A stretch of 64,000 bases of DNA from Clostridium sp. (lineage in GTDB: Bacteria > Bacillota_I > Bacilli_A > RF39 > UBA660). A model generated the notes under the pieces. The model ran no database searches. It saw nothing but the letters and a program-made list of their open reading frames with translations, and was not told where the DNA came from. Both the position numbers and the translations under genes were made by a program. Where the stretch lies: NCBI GenBank assembly GCA_022010095.1, contig CP091739.1, positions 62,001-126,000 of the forward strand. The letters are read 5' to 3'. Positions 1 to 9,357 of the stretch are shown here, one piece after another (positions within the stretch are counted from its first letter, which is position 1; the number at the start of each line of letters is the position of its first letter).

Positions 1-52
1 AAGTTAAAAAGAATAATTAAATTTAAGAAAAATGATGAGGAGGATGAAGACG

Positions 53-490
53 ATGAGTAATAAAAAAAGTGGATTTGGAAAATTTTTAGGAGGGTTAGCA
101 TTAGGTGCTGGAATAGGCATATTACTTGCTCCAGACAAAGGAGAAAAATACAAGAAAGGTTCTTAAAAAAAGAAACTTGAAGAACTTCTAAAAAAATTAA
201 AAAGAAATTGATGTAGATGAAGTAAAAAGATGAATTATTATTTAAAGCTGAAGAGTTACAAGCAGAACTTGCTGATTTAGATACTGAAAAGGCTAAAGAA
301 ATAGCATTAAAACAAGCAAAAAAATATTAAAAGCAAAAAGCAGAAGAACTTTATAAATATGCTATTGAAAAAAAGTACTCCAGTAGTAGAAAAAAAGCAG
401 CTGATGAAGTAAGAAAACAAGCATTAAAAAAAGTAGTAAAAAGAAATCGAAAAAGAAATTAGAAGACGACAAGAAAAAAATAAGAAATAA
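53..490 (+). CDS. YtxH domain protein (broken by indels)
   Basis: Small envelope-associated protein of the YtxH family, whose exact job is unknown. It starts at an ATG behind GAGGATGAAGACG. The N-terminus has a lysine/serine stretch, then a glycine-rich hydrophobic segment (FLGGLALGAGIGILLAP) followed by DKGEKYK, the usual YtxH signature. The rest is a lysine/glutamate-rich predicted coiled coil running to a stop just before a strong terminator. At least four one-base indels in A runs split the frame, which I attribute to sequencing. Family call is good; function is not known. Confidence 0.7.
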
Positions 491-493
491 TAA

Positions 494-518
494 AGGCACT
501 AGAAATAGTGCTTTTTTT
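494..518 (+). terminator. Rho-independent terminator after YtxH gene
   Basis: A 6-bp stem GCACTA/TAGTGC with a GAAA loop is followed by seven T. Confidence 0.85.
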
Positions 519-607
519 AATAAAATTTAAATAAGAACAAATGTTCACTTGTCCGGGGAAAAAAATTTTTGCCATAATTAATAATGCTAATAATAGAGGC
601 GTTAGAG

Positions 608-785
608 TGAAAAAAATTAAGCAAGCGACATTTATAATAGGAATGATATTTTTACTTCTTACAACAACCGCATTGTCTTATGGATAAGTGAAAGCAGGAA
701 CAACATATGATAAAGAATATACTGATTTTACATATGCACGAATAGATGGTGGTATAAGAATCCTGGTTACTTTACTGCTAAATAA
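608..785 (+). CDS. Small secreted peptide with signal sequence (broken)
   Basis: Begins at GTG behind a GAGGCG-like site. The first 25 residues form a classic signal peptide (KKIKQ, then a hydrophobic core with IIGMIFLLL, then TTTALSYG). The mature part is short and polar (AGTTYDKEYTDFTYARIDGG, then NPGYFTAK) and ends at TAA 783-785. Two one-base shifts are needed to join the parts. I do not recognise the family. It may be a peptide released at the surface, but this is not supported beyond the signal sequence. Confidence 0.5.
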
Positions 786-837
786 TAACTTAAATTTGAT
801 TGACAAGGCTAAATAATCGTGCAAAAATTTATTTAAA

Positions 838-1032
838 TCTTGAAGAAATATTAATGAATTCCTTATTATAGTGAATCTAGGATAGTGTAAACTAGAGAAT
901 AATATTTATTAATTCCTATCTTCTTAAAAAAAGGATACTAATCATATCTCGGATAATTCAGTTAAAAAAATAATTAAGTTAATTAAAGGATGGTACCGTC
1001 ATTATTGACTCCTTATGTACCATTCTTTTTAA
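838..1032 (+). promoter_or_regulatory. T-box leader controlling proS (Pro specifier CCU)
   Basis: The T-box core AGGATGGTACCGTC lies at 987-1000. GGATGGTAC at its 5' side pairs with GTACCATTC at 1017-1025, followed by a T run, giving the terminator alternative. Upstream, Stem I is visible as GAAGA (842-846) with TCTTC (918-922) and ATATTAAT with ATTAAT. The internal loop between these helices carries CCT at 915-917, a proline codon. This matches the downstream prolyl-tRNA synthetase gene: uncharged tRNA-Pro should switch the leader to read-through. Confidence 0.85.
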
Positions 1033-1049
1033 TTTATAAAGGAGGAAAA

Positions 1050-2475
<1,426 letters not shown>

Positions 2476-2777
2476 ATATTAATGTAAACTAACATACTTT
2501 TTAATATATCTATCACAAATCTTTCACAATTGCTAGATATAATTGATACATAAGGTAGGTGAAGCGTATAGATATAAAAAAAGTAAAGTTATTAAAAAAA
2601 TTAACGAATGATAATGTTAACAAAGCACCATTTTGGTGCTTTTTTTAATAGAAAAAAATATTATACACTGAAAAAAAGTGATAAAACTGCCAAAAAAATT
2701 CAATGAAAATGATTAAAAAAATGTAATAAAAAAATGATAAAACATATCGAAAAACGCTAAATTATGCATAAAATTAG
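2476..2777 (+). other. Intergenic stretch after proS
   Basis: No convincing gene. A possible 29-codon reading frame begins at GTG 2559 behind AAGGTAGGT, but it runs into the terminator and has no recognisable content. A terminator stem AGCACCA/TGGTGCT with a T run lies at 2624-2646. From 2647 to 2777 there are only A-rich runs. Confidence 0.5.
2624..2646 (+). terminator. Rho-independent terminator
   Basis: Perfect 7-bp stem AGCACCA/TGGTGCT, three-base loop, T6. Confidence 0.85.
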
Positions 2778-2806
2778 TTGACAAACACATATTATTACTA
2801 TATAAT
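2778..2806 (+). promoter_or_regulatory. Sigma-A promoter of infC-rpmI-rplT
   Basis: Consensus TTGACA (2778-2783) and TATAAT (2801-2806) separated by exactly 17 bases. It is the best match to the housekeeping consensus that I found in the window and lies about 20 bases before the L20 leader. Confidence 0.9.
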
Positions 2807-2830
2807 CATACTTGTTGAAAAAGAAAGAAA

Positions 2831-2932
2831 GAGATCCACTCTTCACCAGATGTAAAGGTACATTGGTAAAAAAAGCTTATTTATTAAAAATGTAAATATT
2901 CTTTTAAAGTGGACTCTCAGGTTCACTTTTTT
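2831..2932 (+). promoter_or_regulatory. L20-type attenuation leader
   Basis: Terminator stem AAAGTGGAC (2906-2914) pairs with GTTCACTTT (2921-2929) and runs into T6. The upstream segment TCCACT (2835-2840) is complementary to AGTGGA inside the terminator 5' arm, giving a competing long-range antiterminator. This is the layout of the Firmicutes L20 leader, where free L20 stabilises the terminating form. Position directly before infC-rpmI-rplT supports the call. Confidence 0.75.
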
Positions 2933-2956
2933 AAATGTAATATGGAGGTGTTAGCA

Positions 2957-3484
2957 ATAGCTAAGCAAAATAATGAAGTTCAAATTAATGAACAAATAAC
3001 TTTTCAAAACGTAATGGTAATCGGACCAAATGGAGAAAAAATGGGCGTTAAAAATATTAATGATGCGTTAACATTATCAAAATATGCAGGGCTTGATTTA
3101 GTACTTTTTAAATAATGATCCAAAAAAATCCCGTTTGTAAAAATAATTGATTACAATAAGTTTCGCTATGAGAAACAAAAAAGAGAAAAAGAAGCTAAGA
3201 AAAGACAAAGAGAACAAAATCTTGAAACCAAAGAATATAGACTTAGTGTTTCAATAGATGTTGGTGACTTTGAAACTAAGCTTCGTAATGCGAAAGCATA
3301 TATTGAAAAAGGACATAAAATCAAAGTATCTGTTAGATTTAAAGGAAGACAACTTGCTCACCCAGAACTTGGACGTGATGTAATAATGAAATTTGCAAGT
3401 AGGCTTGATGATGTAGCAGTTATTGAACAAATGCCTAAATTAGAAGGAAGAAGTATGCAACTATTCCTAGCACCAAAAAAATAG
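2957..3484 (+). CDS. infC: Translation initiation factor IF-3
   Basis: Binds the 30S subunit, prevents premature joining of 50S, and proofreads initiator tRNA and start codon. The reading continues from the N-domain (INEQITFQNVMVIGPNGE, then LFNNDPKNPVCKIIDYNKFRYE) through the basic linker KREKEAKKRQ to the C-domain (KVSVRFKGRQ, EQMPKLEGR). The start chosen is AUA at 2957, 8 bases after GGAGG (2944-2948); the in-frame ATG at 2942 overlaps the Shine-Dalgarno and lacks its own. Rare start codons are typical of infC and allow autoregulation. Three one-base insertions near 3112-3150 split the frame but cancel out. Confidence 0.93.
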
Positions 3485-3502
3485 AAAGGAAAGATGTAAA
3501 TT

Positions 3503-3694
3503 ATGCCAAAGATGAAATCACACGGTGGAATTAGTAAAAAAATTAATGTAAGAAATTCTGGTTCAACTAAAATTGGACACGTTGGAGCAAATCATAACAG
3601 TGGTAAAAAGAACACTGACTTCAATAGAAAATCAAGAAAGGGTTCTGTACTTAGTAGTGGAGACGCTAAAAGATACAGAGGACTAGTTAAGTAA
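3503..3694 (+). CDS. rpmI: 50S ribosomal protein L35
   Basis: Ribosomal protein of the large subunit, 63 residues, intact. It starts MPKMKSHGG and has the conserved basic character (NHNSGKK, RKSRKG, DAKRYRGLVK). It lies 18 bases after infC and 14 bases before rplT, the standard order, and shares the L20-controlled transcript. Confidence 0.96.
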   Translation: MPKMKSHGGISKKINVRNSGSTKIGHVGANHNSGKKNTDFNRKSRKGSVLSSGDAKRYRGLVK

Positions 3695-3708
3695 GGAGGA
3701 GTTAAGAA

Positions 3709-4254
3709 ATGACAAGAGTTAAAGGTGGAATTGTTTCTAAAAATAGAAGAAGAAAAGTATTAAAAAAAGAGCTAAAGGTTATTTTTGGAAGCAAACATAG
3801 ATTATATAAGACTGCTCAAGAACAATTATTCCATAGTGGAGCTTATAGTTACAATGATAGAAAGAAAAGAGCTAATGACTTTAGAAAATTATGGATTACA
3901 AGAATTAACGCTGCTTGTAGAGCAAACGATATAGTATATTCTAAATTCATTAATGGACTTAAGAAAGCTAATATCGAAATCAATAGAAAAATGCTTAGTG
4001 AACTTGCTATATTCGCACCAGAAGAATTCTCTAAATTAGTTAAATTATCTAAAGATGCTTTAGAAGGAAAAATAACTAAAGAAAGTAAAGAAGTTAAAGA
4101 AGTAGCAGCTAAAGTAGAAAAGAAAGTTGAAGAAGCAGTAGATTATGCTAAATTAACTGTTGCTGAATTAAAATCTTTATGTAAAAGAGAAAAAGGAATT
4201 GAAGTTCTATCAACAATGAAGAAAAACGACTTAGTTGAAGCATTAAAGAAATAA
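3709..4254 (+). CDS. rplT: 50S ribosomal protein L20 with C-terminal SAP/Rho-N-like extension
   Basis: L20 is needed for early 50S assembly and in Firmicutes represses its own operon. Residues 1 to about 117 are ordinary L20 (MTRVKGG, NRRRKVLK, AYSYNDRKKRANDFRKLWI, ARANDI-type loop). Usual length is near 118, but this protein has 181 residues. After a Lys/Glu linker (about 118-146) the tail reads KLTVAELKSLCKREKGI, then MKKNDLVEALKK, the helix-turn-helix pattern of SAP or Rho N-terminal domains. The ORF is uninterrupted, so the extension is not a frameshift artefact. The tail may bind nucleic acid. Confidence 0.95.
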   Translation: MTRVKGGIVSKNRRRKVLKKELKVIFGSKHRLYKTAQEQLFHSGAYSYNDRKKRANDFRKLWITRINAACRANDIVYSKFINGLKKANIEINRKMLSELAIFAPEEFSKLVKLSKDALEGKITKESKEVKEVAAKVEKKVEEAVDYAKLTVAELKSLCKREKGIEVLSTMKKNDLVEALKK

Positions 4255-4267
4255 TTAAGTAATTATT

Positions 4268-4293
4268 AAGTATCCATATTGGATACTTTTTTT
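4268..4293 (+). terminator. Terminator of infC-rpmI-rplT
   Basis: Stem AAGTATCC/GGATACTT with loop ATATT and a T run. Confidence 0.88.
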
Positions 4294-4328
4294 AATTGAT
4301 AAATGTTTAATTATACTTTATAATATAA

Positions 4329-4616
4329 GTGAAAAAAAAGAAGGAATTAAGATGTATAAAAAGAATAGATCCATTTTTATATAATACTCCATCTTTAGAC
4401 ATACATGGTTATGATAGATATGGGGCAGTTGCTTTAATAAAAAACTTCATTGATAACATGGAAAGAATAGAAAGTAAAAAAATAAGAATTGTTCATGGAC
4501 ATGGAGAAGGAATATTAAAAGAAGCAACACATGAATATTTAAGACATGATAAACGTGTTCTTGAATATAAATTAAATATATATAATGATGGTGAAACAAT
4601 AGTTATACTTAAGTAG
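4329..4616 (+). CDS. Small Smr (MutS2 C-terminal-like) domain protein
   Basis: About 90 residues, almost only an Smr domain: LDIHGYDRYGA (LDLHG motif), a helix, then IRIVHGHGEGIL (HGxG). Smr domains are nucleases or RNA-binding modules; a stand-alone form has an unclear role. The open frame begins at GTG 4329, but AAGGA followed 7 bases later by ATG at 4351 and a one-base A-run error would give MYKRIDPFLYN, probably the true start. It overlaps closely with rsmE downstream, suggesting one operon. Confidence 0.8.
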   Translation: MKKKKELRCIKRIDPFLYNTPSLDIHGYDRYGAVALIKNFIDNMERIESKKIRIVHGHGEGILKEATHEYLRHDKRVLEYKLNIYNDGETIVILK

Positions 4617-4623
4617 GTGAGTT

Positions 4624-5335
4624 ATGCAACAATATTTTGGAGTATCTAAAAAAAGATAATAATATAACACTTAATACTAATGATTTAAATCATATAAAGA
4701 ATGTTATGAGAATGAAAGAAAATGATAAAATAATAGTTGTATATGACAATAAAAGTTATATATGTTCTCTTAACAAAGATTTAATGAGTGCTAGTATTAA
4801 TGAAATATTTAAAGAATATAAAAGAGAAAAAAATAATTTTTAGAGTATATGTTCCACTATTAAGTGAAGAAAAAATGAGTTTTATATTGCAACATGGTAC
4901 TGAACTTGGTATAACTGAGTTTGTAGTAGTGATGTATAGTCATTGTAAATATAAATTACCTAAAAAAGACTTTGATAAGAAACTTCAAAGATGGAATAAA
5001 ATACTGAAAGAAGCGACTGAACAAAGTTATAGATTAGTAAAACCAACACTAGAAAATATCATAGAAATAAAAGATGTCAAAGGAAATGCAAGTGTAAATA
5101 TATTGTGTTCACTTGACAAAAATAATGTAAAACGCTTAACAGATGTATTAACACCTTCAAATTGTAGTGATACAATGAATATAGTATTTGGACCGGAAGG
5201 TGGTTTATCAAATATTGAAGAAGATATATTAGTGGAAAAAAAGGTTATACTAAAACGTCTTTAGGTGATGATGTCTTAAGGACTGAAACAGTACCACTAA
5301 TGATAGCTTCAGTAAAAAAATATTTAGAAGGATAG
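4624..5335 (+). CDS. rsmE: 16S rRNA m3U1498 methyltransferase
   Basis: RsmE uses S-adenosylmethionine to methylate N3 of U1498 in 16S rRNA. The N-terminal PUA-like part (TLNTNDLNHIKNVMRMK) precedes the SPOUT knot, with LQHGTELGITEFV, then GPEGGLS and a final LRTETVPLMIA that forms the cofactor-binding knot. ATG 4624 follows AGGTGAGTT. One-base shifts near 4650, 4830 and 5240 break the frame. The stop overlaps the start of the next gene. Confidence 0.92.
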
Positions 5336-6069
5336 TGGTAACAATAATGAAAGAATTTGATAGTTTTTTAGAAGCATTTATGACAGGAGATTATTTTTTT
5401 AATATTTTTTTAATGTTAATGTTAATTATATTAATAGTATTAGTTTTAGCACTTGTTAAAACACGTAATGATTATATGGAAGTAATAACAAGAGAAGAAA
5501 AGAAATTGGATTCAAAAAGACTTCCTAGAAGATTTAACCTCATTAAAAGCTAGCATGAAAGATGAAGAAGAAAAAGACATATTCGAAAGTATTAAAGAAG
5601 ATTCACATGAAGAAGATTTATTTGAAAGTTTAAAAGCAGATACAAAAGAAGATATTATTGATGAAAATAAACCATTAATTAAACAAATAGATGTTCCTAA
5701 TGTAATGACTTATGACAAAGTTATAGACGAATATGAAGATAGCGAAGAATCAAATGCTGTTATTTCTACAGAAGAACTTGAAAAAGTTACTAAAGATAGA
5801 ATGGATACTTTAGGACTTAATGATAATCAAGCAGCAATAGCTAAATATGAAGAAGAACAAGAAAAGAAAGCTATAATCAGTTACGAACAACTTCTAAAGA
5901 ATGCATCAAATATCACATTATCATATAAGAAAGAAAATAATGAAAAAGGGTTGTCCAAAAAAATAAATAAAATAGAAGTTAAAGAGAAAGAGGTAACTCA
6001 AGCAATAAGTTATTTAGAAGAAGAAGAATTCTTAAAAAAATACTTAAAGAGTTTAGATTGTCGTTATAA
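5335..6069 (+). CDS. Single-pass membrane protein with long acidic cytoplasmic tail
   Basis: Not recognised. It starts at GTG 5335 (or ATG 5347), directly at the rsmE stop. Residues about 20-45 are one strongly hydrophobic segment (FLMLMLIILIVLVLALVK). The rest is highly acidic and probably coiled coil, with recurring phrases such as IFESIKED and LFESLKAD and a C-terminal KKINKIEVKEKEVTQAI segment ending LKEFRLSL. A one-base shift at about 5512 splits it. Its last base overlaps the mtaB ATG, so the two are translationally coupled. Confidence 0.7.
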
Positions 6070-7328
6070 TGAAAACATTTTTTTAATAAAAAAACACTTG
6101 GATGCAAAGTTAATTCTTATGAAAGTGAATTTATAAGAACAATTATGCTAAATGATGGATATGAAGAAGTGAATGAAAAATGCTGATATTTGTATAGTTA
6201 ATACTTGTACTGTTACAAATACAGCTGATAATAAAAAGTAAACAAGTAATAAACAATATAAGAAAAAAATAATCCAGGAGCAATAGTAGTGGCTTGTGGA
6301 TGTTTTTTTGCGAATTTAGACAAGATAATATTGATAACTTAATCAATGCTGAAATAATTATTGGTAATAAAAAAATTAAAAGCAAGATTACTAAATATAT
6401 TAAGGAATATGAACGTACTCATGAAAGAATAATAGAATTTTATGATATGAGTGAAGTAGATTTTGAAGATATGGAAATTAAGAAATATGAGCATCATCAT
6501 AGAGCATTCATTAAGATAGAAGATGGATGCAATAATTTTTTTGTAGTTATTGTATTATTCCTTATGTAAGAGGTAGAGTAAGAAGCAAAGAATTTAATAA
6601 ATGTATTATTGAAGTACAAGATTTAGCATTATCAGGTCATAAAGAAATAGTTTTATCAGGCATACATACTGGTCAATATAATAGTGATAATAAGAGACTT
6701 GCTGACTTAATTAATGAAATTAGTAAGATAGATGAAATAAAAAGAATAAGACTTTCATCAGTAGAAATAGTAGAACTTGATGAAAAAATGATGAATATAA
6801 TTAAGAATAATGATAAATTTGTATCACACTTACATATTCCACTTCAAGCAGGTTCTGACCATATACTTAAACTTATGAATAGAAGATATGATAAAGAATA
6901 TTTTATGAATAAAGTAAAAGAAATAAGAAGTTTAAGAAAAGATATATCATTATCTACTGATGTTATTGTTGGATTCCCAGGTGAAACAGAAGAAGATTTT
7001 AATGAAACAATGGAGTTCTGTAAAGAAATAGGATTCTCTAAAATACATGTATTCCCATATTCTGATAGAAATGGTACAGTAGCTTCAAGAATGAAAGACC
7101 ATATAGATAGAAGAATCATTAAAAGAAAGAGCGAGAAAAATTAATAAGTCTTTCAAATGAACTAGAAAAAAAGAATATTTTTGAAAAAGTTTATTAATAG
7201 GGAAGAAGACGTACTTATTGAAGAATATAAAGATGGCTATTTTCATGGATTTACAAGTAATTATATTCCAGTTAAACTAAAAAGGTAATTATGAAATAAA
7301 TAGCTTAATTAATATAAAAACTTACTAA
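6069..7328 (+). CDS. mtaB: tRNA t6A37 methylthiotransferase
   Basis: Radical-SAM, two-cluster enzyme that adds a 2-methylthio group to t6A at position 37 of ANN-decoding tRNAs. The N-terminal UPF0004 domain shows TLGCKVNSYES, NTCTVTN and VACGC, giving the three cysteines of the auxiliary cluster. The radical-SAM triad is CNNFCSYC (near 6527-6555), then the barrel with HIPLQAGSDHIL and DVIVGFPGETEEDF. A short C-terminal TRAM-like part follows. At least six one-base shifts, including two in the T run within the SAM motif, are needed; a TGT for the second Cys is visible either side. Confidence 0.92.
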
Positions 7329-7411
7329 GGAAAAATATAAATTTTTAATTTAAATGAGTAAAAAAATGATTAATTTGCACTTGAACTAACTAAATATTTA
7401 TGATATATTAT

Positions 7412-7420
7412 TAGCGACGG
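7412..7420 (+). promoter_or_regulatory. Leader segment complementary to the tRNA-Met 3' acceptor strand
   Basis: TAGCGACGG is the exact reverse complement of CCGTCGCTA at 7494-7502 of the tRNA. In the precursor it could form nine pairs, against seven (two wobble) in the mature acceptor stem. Function is inferred only. Confidence 0.4.
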
Positions 7421-7428
7421 TGCAAAAT

Positions 7429-7505
7429 GGCGATGTAGCTCAGTTGGCTAGAGCATCTGGTTCATACCCAGGGGGTCGTGGGTTCGAATCCCCCCGTCGC
7501 TACCA
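7429..7505 (+). tRNA. tRNA-Met (anticodon CAT), CCA encoded
   Basis: 77 bases with all arms visible: acceptor GGCGATG/CGTCGCT with two G-U pairs, D arm GCTCAGTTGGCTAGAGC, anticodon arm CTGG-TTCATAC-CCAG with CAT anticodon, T arm GGGGG-type with GTTCGAATC, discriminator A and encoded CCA. The elongator type fits better than initiator because the acceptor starts with a G-U pair rather than a mismatch and the anticodon stem lacks three G-C pairs. tRNA-Ile2 precursor cannot be fully excluded. Confidence 0.93.
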
Positions 7506-7516
7506 AATTTAAAGAT

Positions 7517-7541
7517 AATAGATAGAAATATCTATTTTTTT
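7517..7541 (+). terminator. Terminator after tRNA-Met
   Basis: AATAGATA/TATCTATT stem with GAAA loop and T7. Confidence 0.85.
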
Positions 7542-7602
7542 ATTGTATTTTTTTCCAAATAAAAAAACTTACTTCAATAATAAAAGCAAGTTTGTATAAT
7601 GT

Positions 7603-8409
7603 TTATTTTTTTAATTCTAATTTTTTTATCTTCAATAAATGAGTAATCAATGTCTTCTTCTTTTTAAAGATGTTATTATAGATTTTTCTTTGACTTGATA
7701 ATTTAGCAATATCTCTATTAGCAATTCCACGCATATTTAAATAATCTAAAACATCATTACTAGTAAGCCAACTCCATAAAGCACATTGTATTAATGCAAC
7801 TTTTGAACCATTTTTCCATCTTTCAGCATATTTTTCTAGTTTTTCTATCCTTTTCTTACTCATTAATGATGAAAAATTCAGTTGTTAAGTCCATAACGCA
7901 ATCAGTTAAAGAATCTTCATACCAAATATTAGGCTTTTTTTAGAATATCTTTGATATAAATTTTTGATACACAGGTAAAAAGTGTTTTTGATATTCTTCT
8001 GAATCTACAGGTAATGATTGTAATCTTCTAGCTAAATTATTTAATTCGAGCTTTTTAAAGCCTTTGTAAAGAATGTTCTTTGACTATTACTATTACATAA
8101 TAAATTTTTACTAAATAATAAATTACCATGTTACCAAAGTTCATTTGAGTATACATAATTAAAGTATAATTCCATAAGTAACTGCCCATCTGGACTAGAA
8201 CCAATTAAATAATTTTCTATATCATTTCCTCTTTTACCAATTGTTTGTTCTTCTAATTCTATAAACGCATCGTAGTTGCAACCATTGCTTTCAAATCTTT
8301 TTTGAATTTCATGATATGCTTCATTTTTTAAATCACTGCCATAATTATCAGTTAAAACTATAAATGATAACTCTGATAAAGATAATTTTTTTAATTACTT
8401 TTTTTCCAT
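7603..8409 (-). CDS. Hypothetical protein, about 265 residues
   Basis: Read on the minus strand from ATG at 8409 with AGGAGAACCTT as ribosome site. Not recognised. The N-terminal half is polar and helical (LSLSELSFIVLTDNYGSDL, then ENYLIGSSPDGQLLMELY); the middle has LARRLQSLPVDSEEYQKHF; the C-terminus holds WSWLTSNDVLDYLNMRGIAN, which resembles a small helical bundle, then a lysine-rich end. No signal peptide or membrane segment. About six one-base shifts break it, the last near 7872. Divergently transcribed from the HEPN-like gene at 8542. Confidence 0.6.
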
Positions 8410-8541
8410 AAGGTTCTCCTTTTTACCTAAATTATAACAAATCATTTTTTTCTAAAGTATAGAAAAAAATAAACAAAAACATCTATTCTTGTGCCTATTA
8501 GAATGATAAAAATATAAATGCAAGGTAAAGGTGGTAAAAAA

Positions 8542-9002
8542 ATGAATAACAAACAAAAAGAATTTAAAATATGCAGACTTAATGCTTAAACTAAAGAAAT
8601 CAATTAATAATGAATTTTTATTATGAATCAATATTTATAGAATATGCTATTTTTCGAAGATAGAACTGAATCATTATTAAGACATGCTAAATATAAAAAC
8701 CAAAGATATTGATGGTAAATATTTCTCTTTATGTGAAAAAAACTATCAAAAAAATAACAAATAATACAAGATTTAATAATAAAAAAACATAAGAAAAACA
8801 TATAACAAAAAGAATTACTTGATAAAATAAACATATGGAGAATTAAAAAGAAATAAATTAATACACGATCTAATTAACTCTCCATATACTAATGAACAAA
8901 TAGAACTTATTGCAAAAGAAGGTTATGACCTAGTAAAAACACTTAATAATAAATCAACACAAGTAAATAAATATTTTTGATGAACATACTAACGAAAGTT
9001 AG
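8542..9002 (+). CDS. Small HEPN-like helical protein
   Basis: About 150 residues, broken by several A/T-run shifts. The C-terminal third has RNKLIHDL, an Rx4H motif in the HEPN pattern, preceded by LLDKIN and followed by helical residues (EQIELIAKEGYDLVKTL). The N-terminal part FIEYAIFEDRTESLLRHAK is also typical of HEPN-like families, many of which are RNases or toxins. ATG follows AAAGGTGG by 7 bases. No nucleotidyltransferase partner is seen: the divergent neighbour has no GSx10DxD motif. Function inferred only. Confidence 0.55.
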
Positions 9003-9009
9003 TTTTTTT
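8988..9009 (+). terminator. Terminator overlapping a stop codon
   Basis: ACTAAC/GTTAGT stem with GAAA loop and T7; the TAG stop of the HEPN-like gene lies inside the 3' arm. Confidence 0.85.
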
Positions 9010-9077
9010 CCTTTTTTAAATAAATTGATATTTATACTCTTATATGATAAAAATTCTTATATAGAATAGGTGAAGAT

Positions 9078-9355
9078 ATGAATAAGTTTTTTTAATAACA
9101 ATAATAGTACCAGAGATAGAATACGAATGTGATTTATTTATACCAAATAATAAAAAGGTAGGAACAATAAAAAAACATCAATATTAGAATCATTAAAAAA
9201 ACACTTACTAATAATGTATATATTAAAAACAATACAAGATGTTAAATTTATAAATAAAGATACAAAAAGAAGAATATGACAATGATAAAATGATAAAAAG
9301 ATACTAATATTAAAAAAATGATACAAAATTAATTATTTTTATAGAAAGGATGTAA
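9078..9355 (+). CDS. EsaB/YukD-like ubiquitin-fold protein of T7SSb
   Basis: About 85-90 residues. The pattern VPEIEYECDLFIPNNKKVG, then SILESLKK and a C-terminal KEEYDNDKMIKDTNI, NDTKLIIF is the beta-grasp arrangement of YukD/EsaB: hydrophobic strand, charged loop, a short helix, and a last strand. EsaB is a small cytosolic component required for T7SSb in several Firmicutes. It ends 2 bases before essC. Three or four one-base shifts break it. Assignment leans on both fold pattern and position. Confidence 0.72.
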
Positions 9356-9357
9356 TA

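Noticed and set aside
2559..2647. 29-codon ORF after proS
   Set aside because: Runs into the terminator, no recognisable product, and likely by chance in AT-rich sequence.
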